Shown one piece after another: positions 53,653 through 62,335 of a stretch of DNA of 64,000 bases; position 1 is the stretch's first letter, and every line of letters begins with the position of its first letter. The notes below the pieces were generated by a model. The model saw only the letters and a list, made by a program, of their open reading frames with translations. It was not told where the DNA came from and did not search any database. The DNA comes from Capronia americana (lineage: Eukaryota > Ascomycota > Eurotiomycetes > Chaetothyriales > Herpotrichiellaceae). The position numbers and the translations under genes are program-made. The stretch is taken from assembly GCA_016110215.1 (NCBI GenBank), contig JADWQD010000009.1, positions 1,738,093 through 1,802,092 of the forward strand, given 5' to 3'.

Positions 53653-56339
53653 TCAAGTCTGATGGTGTTCCCAGGCTTGAAGCATGGCTTCCAGCCGCTG
53701 TTTGACGCCAGCCGAGAAGGCAGTCGTGAGCGGTCCGTGATCTATCGTCTCAATGCCTAATTGTAGCAACTCTTTCGGCGCCTGAAGTGTGACATGCTTT
53801 CCACTCTTCGTCAGCAGGAACGGGTTGCCTTGGCCGGAGCGCAGATAATCTTTGCTGACATCGTCCTCCATGGAGACGCTGTTCAGGCAGAGACGTTCTG
53901 CGTCGCTCATGGTGTGTGCAATCATGTGGCCAGGGCCGCGAGAGAGGCCCGTGATACACAAATACCACATGGTCAACGTGGCACGATAGATTGCAGCTGC
54001 ACTCCACACTGGTCGTAATTCATCCTTGATGCCGTTGAAAAGGCGAATAATCTGTCCACAGTGGATGAGAGCGTGCTCGGGGGCACGAACCCACCGTCCT
54101 GAGATGTCCGTGAGCGCAGCGGGAGGTCCGTCTCGGGCAAATCGTTCCATCTCGTGGAAGGACGTGTATAAGTTGAGGCTAATGAGATGGTAGAGCGCCA
54201 TAGCTGAACTCGAAACTGCGTGAAATTTGACACCCTCGCCAGATACGCGTCGAAACAAAGCACTCCATTTTTGCAGGAGGTGCTGAATTTCCTCCGAATG
54301 GAGCGTTGAAGAAGCCTGCGTTGTCGGACTGAAGAATGGTCGAGACGGGTAAATGTCAAACCCCTGGTCCAAGACCTGCGTGAGATGACTGACAAGGACA
54401 TGTAAAGGGTACAACAGGAGCCGCAAATGCAGTAGTTGTGGTCGATACGTCGAGGTTAGCTGGTCGTCCATCAGAGCCTGAAATAGGCTTCGAAGTGAAT
54501 GATCCTGCTGTCGATCCAGTATCGTACGCCAGTCCTCTGCGGAAGTTCCGGCGCAAAGGGACTCTTGCCATTCATCTGCATTCGGCGCGTTCCAGAGATT
54601 CCCTTCGGCCGGCAGATCCGCCTCGATCTCGGACAAATTGATCCGGGGTTGCAGGCCATAGAGAAGGCTGATTTCCAGCTCGAGCAGGACCCAGCCATAA
54701 GCAAGCCTGCATAGACATCAGAAGCCGCACTGGATGACTGGAAGGGCACCAAGTTGCATCCTACCGAGACAGACTTTCGCGCTCCACCCACGCCTTCCAA
54801 GCATACTGCAAGTTCTCCTCCGCCTGCGTAGGGTTTGAATGTCGAATTTGCCGCTTCGTGAGTAAACCAGCATGCCGCAATGACTGAGAAGAGCACGAGT
54901 TAGCGAGCCTGATCAAGTGGCAGGGTGTGTTACATGGAATGGCATCAGCAGTGGCCTCTGTCGGTTGCTCAGATTGGTTCGGAAACACCTACCACAAGGT
55001 ATAGCTGCCTGTGGGCGATGCAGATGTTCATATGCGCCTTGTCGCCACTGAAGGCTCCTTTGACGATGAAAAGCAGCGCAGCGTAGTACACGAACGGATT
55101 TTTCAGGTCGTGTGCATCTCTCTCGAGGGCGTCATGCATCGAGTGTCGACAGATTTCCGTCATGGCGGTAGAAAAGCGCCGCGCCTTCCGGGCTGGATCG
55201 ATCATTGATCCAAATGCAATCATGAAACAGAGCAGAAGACTTGGTCCCCTGCCTAGAGCATTTGCTGACAGGTGGTTCGGCTCGAGCCTCCTGGCAGGAA
55301 GTAGAGGATAGAATGGCTCGTAGTTTCTCAAGACGATTTCGAGGTAGTTGTGAAGAGCACGAGCAGGTGGCAGTCGAACATAGCCGCCTAATCGACCAGG
55401 ATCCTGATGGTCGGACGACGCGGGCGAGGGCAAGTCGAGCGCCAATCCATGGATGTCAACTGCCAACCGCATGTAGCGCTGGGCAATGACCAGTAGCCAC
55501 TCGCGAGTACTGTCGGAAAGGGGCACATTCATGATAAGCTCGGCTGGGTCGAAGTGCTTCTGCCTCCAGTCTTCTCGAAAGGACGTCCATGGCCCAGGTT
55601 GTAGGAAATTGTGATCTAGATTGGCTAATACCAATTTCTGCCGGTCGGGGGCTGGCTCTTGTGGGAAGGGCGTACATTGGCAGATGGTCCAGTACTTCCA
55701 GTCGGCCGTCCAGGTGGCTTCACCGTCACCATCAAAGCTGTCACCATTTATCGGTTCGGAGAGGCCTTGGCGAGGAGAAGTGGCGCCGATAGTGACCACC
55801 GGCTGCACAGTCGTTTGCGAAGGGGTCATCGGGTGCTGATGCTCAGTGAGCGGGTTTGGTGTGGCGAACATCGAAGCACCCCAACCGTCGATGTCCATGG
55901 GAGACAAGCCCAGGCCATAGCTATGGTCAGGAAACCGGTCATGCTCGAACATTTCGGTGTTGACGACATCTCGCCGTGCGCTGGACCCTGAATTTGCGGG
56001 TGATCGCTGCTGCACAGATTGGACCGTCGATGAGAGTTCTGCGAGCCTCTCGTTCCTCGGCAAGAGGGAGTCGGCTTCGTTGACTGATAAGGTAGCCTGG
56101 CCCGCTGCGGCTGTGTCAGGCCGTGTAGAATGGTCGATCCTGGCTAATCTGGCCTTGCGTGGGACACGAGAGATACATGTCAAACCCTTGGCGTGGCAGC
56201 GACTGCATGGTTGCTTGTGATCGCATTTTGTCTTGCTTCTCGCACAGTTGGCGCATGCAATGTCTCTTGGTCGCACGGGCGTGGTTCCAACACATCGAGC
56301 GACATCACCATTGCTTTCGATCGAGGCGGTCACTGCCAT
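53653..56339 (-). CDS. Zn2Cys6 transcription factor, paralog of the dual-finger regulator
   Basis: 839 residues, exons 56339-54993, 54883-54765, 54706-53653. The cluster is CANCARSKTKCDHKQPC, then SRCHAKGLTC (CX2CX6CX5CX2CX6C). The middle region LRNYEPFYPLLPARRLEP parallels LTNFEPFYPLISERRLDP of the 41312-44502 protein. Both share GAFSGDKAHMNI or FSGDKYLMNS-type text before an intron, and both have an intron splitting the Arg codon of LSR-LAY. That is strong evidence of duplication. No C2H2 finger was found upstream, where a stop precedes the ATG in frame, so this copy seems to have lost the fingers, or the other gained them. It probably regulates the cluster around it. Confidence 0.9.
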
Positions 56340-57126
56340 TGCCGCCTCCTCCTCTCCCTTTTGTACGTCTCGTGCCGCGTAGCGAGGGTGCTGTCAATGT
56401 CGAGTCATCGAGAGTTGGTGGTCATGATACGCTCGCAATGGTAGCTTTGGGACACGGGAAAAGGCAGCAAGGCAGGTTGGTTTGGAGGTCGAGAGCTGCG
56501 GCGAAACGGCGAAACAACTAGCGGCGAATAGCCACCGGCGAAACGCAACCGGCGAAACGCAACCGGCGAAACGCGAGTGGGAGTCGTGAGAAGAAGACGA
56601 CGGGGTTAGTACACACGCACACGGGTAGTAGGCGAGTGAAAGCCGATTGGGCATCCCGCTAGATGCATCCCCCCCTTACCCCACCCTTCTTCCTCCGGGG
56701 GACTCCACCACCCCCAAGCAGCTAGATCACAGTGTGGTGTCGAGTGCTGTAGTCAAGTACTGTACTCGTGTATGCCTCGCCAGGGACCGGATCCAGGCTG
56801 GGCACGACGTTGTGGCGCCGACGAACATTATGTGGGCAGACTCAATTTCTTCGCATGACCCACCCGCCGACAATTTTTCGCGAATCCAGCCTAGGGTCGG
56901 GATACTGTACTAACACTTTGTTGCGCGCTTCAAGGCCGAAATTCAGCTACATAAGTGACATGATCTCTCATTTCTCTGAGCACTAGCCAAGGCGACACCT
57001 TCTTGCGCCATCAACGGTACCCGGCAACAAAAGCCTTTCCAGTAGTAATCAGGAGTTCGCTCATTCCGTACGAGAGACTGATATTGCCTACGCCGGCGTC
57101 ACCGCAGGCCCTCGAACCCCGGGACG
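56340..57126. promoter_or_regulatory. Divergent promoter, regulator / cupin, with minisatellite
   Basis: About 790 bp. It holds three 14-nt repeats, listed separately, and no supportable gene. Minus-strand frames here were examined for C2H2 fingers without success. Confidence 0.45.
56535..56576. repeat. Three 14-nt tandem repeats
   Basis: Units of CCGGCGAAACGCAA start at 56535, 56549 and 56563 (last one CCGGCGAAACGCGA). Related GGCGAAAC words lie just before (about 56500-56530). They lie 200-240 nt upstream of the regulator ATG and could be operator-like or simply slippage. Confidence 0.9.
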
Positions 57127-57636
57127 ATGTCGACGCCGCCCCTTCCCGGTATGCGTCGGATAGCGACGTCCCATAACGAGAAGGGGGAAGCCATTGTGAC
57201 ACTGGACAGCAAAATCCACAGCGAAATCCAACCGCACGGTGCTGGATCGGCCGTCATCTGGTCGAGTGAATCCAGCCCTGCCGTGGTGGACACAAATTCC
57301 GACCATGCGCTCGCGGCGACGGAGTTCGTGAACAACGGTTCGATCTTCCGGGTCGTCGATGTGCCACCGAGAACGGTCGGCCTCCTGCACCGTTCGCTGT
57401 CGCTGGACTACATTATTGTACAGCAAGGCTCCATTACATTGACGCTGGACAGCGGCACGAGGACGAAAGTCCATCCAGGAGAATTTGTCATTCAACAAGC
57501 TACTATGCACGGATGGGACAATGACAGTGATGAATGGGTTCGTCTCATAGCCATCATGCTCCCCGCACGAGCTCCAAGGGTTGGTGACAGGGAACTCGGG
57601 ACTGATCTTTCGGCTTTATTTGGGCCCGGAAGTTGA
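57127..57636 (+). CDS. Small single-domain cupin
   Basis: Intronless, 169 residues. A central beta barrel shows LLHRSLSLDYIIVQQGSITL, then TKVHPGEFVIQQATMHGWDN, where His residues in HR and MHGW are the probable metal ligands of cupin motifs 1 and 2, followed by WVRLIAIML. Fungal cupins of this form (HRT/SLDY pattern) are common in aromatic and metabolite clusters; the reaction is usually unknown. It starts cleanly at MSTPPLPGMRR and is followed at 380 nt by the FAH-family gene on the same strand. Confidence 0.87.
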   Translation: MSTPPLPGMRRIATSHNEKGEAIVTLDSKIHSEIQPHGAGSAVIWSSESSPAVVDTNSDHALAATEFVNNGSIFRVVDVPPRTVGLLHRSLSLDYIIVQQGSITLTLDSGTRTKVHPGEFVIQQATMHGWDNDSDEWVRLIAIMLPARAPRVGDRELGTDLSALFGPGS

Positions 57637-58014
57637 CCGATTGTCTCTTGAGGAAGGCGGGAGATCACGAGACGACTACCGAGTACATAGGACTAGTAGC
57701 AAGGGACTGAGTCGGGGCCAGGTCAATGGTTGTGCCCACGATGACCCAGGTGCGTCGGACTTGTGGAGAATCCGATATTGCGGAGAATTGCTTCAAGGAC
57801 TGAGGGTGGAGAGCCGCGGAGCTCCAGCCAAGTGCACCTAGAGCTCGGAGCAATTCAAAACTCGTCTCCCACAATGTCCGAAGTGTAGAGCCTCGTCACG
57901 TGGGCATAAGGTCGATCGGTCGGTCGGTCGGTCTTGGAGCGACATACAAGTACAAATCCTGAGGCTCTCGTGCGCTCGGAAACACCCTGCCGCCCGGAGT
58001 GTTGGGAGTTCATC
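57637..58014. promoter_or_regulatory. Intergenic, FAH-family promoter
   Basis: A TCGG tetranucleotide repeat (57916-57931, four units) lies about 85 nt before the FAH-family start. Otherwise featureless. Confidence 0.45.
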
Positions 58015-58992
58015 ATGGTATGGTCGAGGCTCATCAGGTTCGTTGACGAGTTTGAAAACACAACATTTGGAGAACCAGACATTGAAGATAGCGACGACCT
58101 TTTCAGCCTGTTGAAGCGTCATGAGCTGCTTGCGATTCGACTCCATGGCAACGACCCCTTTGCGCTGTCCCGGACAGACGACAAAGTCAAAGTGGTTCGA
58201 ATGCTAGGTGTGCTTGATGCCGAACATGTGTCCGTCTTCAAGTGCATCGGTCTGAATTACCGGCAACACAGTAGGTCATCTCCCACGGCATCCAGATTCA
58301 TCGTACCACGGACCGACCGTAATACTCCATACTCGTACTGAAGATGATGCCCAGTTCGAGAAACTGGCCGCAAACCTCCGCCCTATCCGTCGATGTTCAT
58401 GAAGCCAGTTCATGCGATAGCAGCATATGCTGGCGACATTAGAGTTCCGCCAATCGCTCAAGACAAGAATCTTGACTACGAAGGCGAGTTGGCCGTAGTC
58501 ATCGGCAAGACGGGGAAGAACATTCCAAAGGAGGACGCATTGGCATACGTCGCTGGGTATGCCGCTTCGAACGACGTGTCTGCAAGGACGTGGCAGCGGG
58601 ATCCGTCACATGCCGGCAGCGTGCCTCAGTGGTCGTTCGCCAAATCCTTCGATTCTTTTGCGCCGTTGGGCCCGATGCTGGTGTCGCCTCGTATTGTTGG
58701 AGCCGCTGACAATTTGAGGTTGCAAACCTTGGTCAACGGCGAAGTGAGGCAAGACTCCAACACCAGCGATTTGCTGTTCGATGTGGCGACCATCGTCAGC
58801 TTCCTCAGCCAAGGGTCGACGCTGGAACGGGGCACAATCATCATGACGGGCACGCCGGATGGAGTGGTGCTGGGGATGCCAGAACCCAGGCCGTGGTTAA
58901 GACACGGTGATGTGGTGGAGGTGAAGATAGAGCATCTGGGCAGCTGTCTCAACCAGGTGGTCTACGAAAAGGTCGTCTCCCATAAGATGTAG
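58015..58992 (+). CDS. Fumarylacetoacetate hydrolase-family enzyme
   Basis: 297 residues, exons 58015-58270 and 58355-58992. The N-terminal part MVWSRLIRFVDEFENTTFGE is that of fungal FAH-like proteins. Splicing gives GLNYRQHIRETGRKPPPYPS then MFMKP. The metal site is DYEGELAVVIGK with its Glu pair, SNDVSARTWQ and FAPLGPMLV follow, and IIMTGTPDGVVLGMP is the MTGTPxGV signature. Family members cleave C-C bonds of acyl-pyruvates, or isomerise or decarboxylate ring-cleavage products. In this setting it is the natural candidate for the step after extradiol cleavage. The longer upstream frame begins with TTG and lacks homology, so I start at 58015. Confidence 0.93.
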
Positions 58993-59250
58993 AGAGAAGC
59001 CAGCTAGTCATCAAACAAAAGACTTCATTTCCCTGGCTCCTGCGACCTGGCGTTCCCTTCGCTCCAAACACTGGACGTGTAACGTGTACTGGGTGACCGG
59101 TATGTAGCTGGTCGATTTTGACCAAGTTCGGGGGTTCCCCACCGCAAAGGAATGCCACATTGAACGTATTTAAAGGTGGCAGATCGCTTGAAACGCCTTG
59201 CCTTCTTTAAAACTTTCATCTTTTCCATCCGCAAAGGATAGTGTTCAACC
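58993..59250. promoter_or_regulatory. Intergenic, promoter of CMD-like gene
   Basis: Short spacer of about 260 nt between two plus-strand genes; no motif recognised. Confidence 0.4.
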
Positions 59251-60194
59251 ATGGCGCAGTGGGACCAGGACAAGTTCATGTCCCAGTGGGCCACAAAATA
59301 CGTTTCAACAAACGTCAAGCCGGGCTCGAAGCCGTATGATAAGGATCTCTTCTTCGAGCTCACTTCGACCTTGGTCTCATCCGAACCCAAACTCGAAGAT
59401 GTTGCTTACACGTTGATTGTAAGACGGACTTCATTCTTCCTTCTTCCGCACCACTGCCTTCGGGGACCTGCTCACTCTCAAGGCCGCTGCGTGTTGTGCA
59501 GTTGGTCGGGCAGATGTGGTCGGGCAGCTGTTTGACGATCTGACGGCCGATTCGACGCCCGAGTACTCGCAACGCATCTTTCTACGACTCCGAGAATCCA
59601 TCACCATCATCTTTCCGTACCTCGGCATGCCGACCTGCATCCCGGCGTGTTACGGGATGATTGGTGTTGTGCAGCGCAAAGGCAAAGAATATGCCTCGAC
59701 ACAGGTGCTCCGCGAGCCTATCATCACCGAAGACGACGTTCGGAAGGGTTCCGAGCTACGTGCACGGATCTATAGGGGTGTGGGCAATTCTGAGATATTC
59801 TCCTTAATGGATATATACTTCACTGACCTATGTAAGTGTTAACCCAAGAAGAAGCAGCGAGAGCACACATTGATCTGACGGGGTCTCGTGCTCAGTCACA
59901 ACTTCGACCGTCGTGACATGGGGTTATCTGATTGCAAAAGCCAACGAAGAAGTCTTCCAGCCACATGAGTCGCACCTCATCGTGGCCACGGCCATCATGG
60001 CATTGGGCGCCACGCGCCAGACAAAGAGTCATCTGAAAGCTACATTGGGTATTGGCAATTCGATCACCGGTGTCAAGGCAATGGCAAACGTGGTGACTCG
60101 AATTGCGGAATGGGCCGAGCGTCCGCCAATTGGACTCTTTGATATCGACGAGCTGGCGGCTGACATTCAACGTGCTTTGAGAAGCGAAGGATGA
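59251..60194 (+). CDS. Carboxymuconolactone decarboxylase/AhpD-like protein
   Basis: 271 residues, exons 59251-59418, 59483-59831, 59896-60194. The helical AhpD-like fold is seen in AAACCAVGRADVVGQLFDDL, then ESITIIFPYLGMPTCIPACY (the YxGxP region of the family). A second half has VVTWGYLIAKANEEVF, ESHLIVATAIMALGA and TKSHLKATLGIGNS. The redox CXXC of true AhpD is absent; a Cys-Cys pair lies in AAACCAVG instead. In bacteria the family decarboxylates a lactone of the protocatechuate route. Fungal members occur in metabolite clusters with varied roles. It follows the FAH-family gene on the same strand, fitting a late catabolic step. Confidence 0.82.
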
Positions 60195-60667
60195 GTTTAG
60201 TGCCGATACCTCGTTCTGCCTCTCCCGAGAAGCGTATGGTGTTGTAGCTAGAATACCATCCATTATCCAGACATTAAAGATCGAGGAGTGCGACATCACG
60301 CCACAATTGTTCCAACTTACCGGCATGCATCAAGCATACAAGTCTTCATCGGGATTTCTGTAGCGGTCGGATGATCATTTGGTAAAGAGTAGTGTGTGTA
60401 TGGACCTTGGCCACCCAGCCACACGTTGTCCACCCGCGGTGATTTTCACCCCCATCCAAGTCCGGCAAGGCTCATCCTATGTGCCACCGGGGCTCCCTTT
60501 TAGGGGACCCCTCCCGTAACCATGCTTGCTTTTCTATATAGATGCCCATGGCTAGACAGAGCATATAACGGTACACCACATACACAGCAGTTGCCCGGCT
60601 AAGAGTCACTCAGCTTGCCGCGACCAAGGCCATCAACCTCGTAAATGCGACGAAACTGTACCCTAAG
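60195..60667. promoter_or_regulatory. Intergenic, promoter of DUF3500 gene
   Basis: About 470 bp. A TATATA word in TTTCTATATAGATG is at about 60532-60545, some 125 nt before the ATG. No gene supported. Confidence 0.45.
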
Positions 60668-61939
60668 ATGGAGAAGATCACATTGAAGTCGACCAATTGG
60701 CGTGATTTCATCCCATCCCCCGATTCCCAACGGAGCATTGAACTCGCCCGGTCCAATACGTACGAATGGGCAGATCTGCGATGCGCAGAGCCCTTTGTGA
60801 TTAACTGGAGAAAGACGTGGAGCCAGCTTTATCAAGAGCCCTACAAAGGAATCACGGTCGACGGCAACGTGATTCCAGATGTTCACCGTCTGGCCAGCGA
60901 CGGAGAAGACGAGGGAGCGCCAACGCGAGGCATGGTGCAAGCAGCGGAGAAGATCCTCGGAGTCGCGTCGGCGCAAGAAAAGGAGGCCATGGTGAAAGAG
61001 GTCGACGCACCCGAGTGGCGAGCCTGGATGAATCCGGAGATCTACTGCTCTCGACACGGCGTACGACTGGAAGAAGTATCCAACGACTTGGTCGATGCAA
61101 TCCACGACCTTATACGCGCGAGCTTGTCAGAGGCGGGGTACTATAAGGCGTTTGGCTGTATGAAAACCAACCAATTTCTCGGTAAGGTGGTTGGCGGCGA
61201 GGGAGTCCTCAACGTGAGATCCTACAACTTCACCGTATTCGGACGTCCCTCAAAGATCGAACCCTGGGGCTGGCAGTTATTCGGGCATCATCTCGATCTG
61301 AATTGCTTCGTTCTCGGCACGCAGATGGTCGTGACACCGGTGTTTATGGGCGCAGAGCCTAATGTCATCGACGCCGGGCCGGATCAAGGGATCGAGCTGT
61401 TTACCGATCAGGAGCAGACTGCCCTCAAGCTGATCAACTCGATGGACCGGGAATCATTCGCGGGAGTCCGAGTCTTCCAGGAACTGCAAGGCCCGGAGTA
61501 TCCTGCATGGCGATATCATCCAGCCGATCAGCGGCACCTCGGCGGAGCGTTCCAGGACAATCGGGTGATCCCATACGAAGGACTTAAGGTCACGACGTTC
61601 TCCGCTGCGCAACAAGACCTCGTTCGGGAACTGATCGCCCTCAGTCTCAACCACCTACCTGAGAAAGCTTTCACTTGCGAAGTCAAGAAAATTGACGCGC
61701 ACTGGGACGAAACGTACTTTGCTTGGATCGGGGCGACCAAGAGGGAAGATGGCTTCTACTACAAGGTGCATTCACCCGCGATTCTGATCGAATTTGATCA
61801 TCATTCAGGCGTCTTTCTGAACAATGCCCTTCCCTTGCCATTCCATATTCACACCTTGGTGAGGTCGGCCAACGGGAACGATTATGGCAAAGAATTGCTT
61901 CGCCAGTACCGGCTGCGCCAGGGCCAACCAACTGCATGA
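60668..61939 (+). CDS. DUF3500-family protein
   Basis: Intronless, 423 residues. The signature stretch WGWQLFGHHLDLNCFVLGTQ, followed by VVTPVFMGAEPNVID, matches DUF3500 proteins, found in bacteria and fungi without a known reaction. Other conserved-looking parts are YYKAFGCMKTNQFLG, NFTVFGRPSK, WDETYFAWIGA and the C-terminal HSPAILIEFDHHSGVF and LPFHIHTLVRSANG. The many His residues (GHHLDLN, DHHSGVF, FHIHTLVR) suggest a metal centre, which is inference only. No signal peptide. It starts at MEKITLKSTNWRDF, and its place between catabolic enzymes suggests a role in the pathway. Confidence 0.82.
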   Translation: MEKITLKSTNWRDFIPSPDSQRSIELARSNTYEWADLRCAEPFVINWRKTWSQLYQEPYKGITVDGNVIPDVHRLASDGEDEGAPTRGMVQAAEKILGVASAQEKEAMVKEVDAPEWRAWMNPEIYCSRHGVRLEEVSNDLVDAIHDLIRASLSEAGYYKAFGCMKTNQFLGKVVGGEGVLNVRSYNFTVFGRPSKIEPWGWQLFGHHLDLNCFVLGTQMVVTPVFMGAEPNVIDAGPDQGIELFTDQEQTALKLINSMDRESFAGVRVFQELQGPEYPAWRYHPADQRHLGGAFQDNRVIPYEGLKVTTFSAAQQDLVRELIALSLNHLPEKAFTCEVKKIDAHWDETYFAWIGATKREDGFYYKVHSPAILIEFDHHSGVFLNNALPLPFHIHTLVRSANGNDYGKELLRQYRLRQGQPTA

Positions 61940-62335
61940 TCACTGGCAAAATGCTTGAAATCCAATGTCGCTACGAAAGATGACCTGTGAAATAAGTGAA
62001 TCAGAGTCTCACGGTTTAAGTATAGGTGATTAGAAGGGAGAAGTAGCTTTGTGATCAACCTAATGGTCGGTTTACATCCATCGAAAGTATTTTTTTTGGA
62101 GAGGCATTTGATAATGACTGGAAGAGGCTGGACTTTTTTTCAAGCTTTCATCCTGCCATGCTGCCCACGACTTGACGGTCGTCGATGATTCAAGCCTATG
62201 GCTTCCTAGAAATAAAATACTGTAGGGGTATTCCGTAAAAGGAGTACTGCTGTATTAAGGTCGTGGGTCGATCCAACTCAGTCCCATTACTTTACCTAGT
62301 ATCCTTCTGCCACAGTTGGCTAGATTCACTGTCCC
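61940..62335. other. Convergent intergenic region
   Basis: About 400 bp, AT-rich, with poly-T tracts (about 62089-62095 and 62133-62140) consistent with 3' UTR sequence on either strand. No gene supported. Confidence 0.4.
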
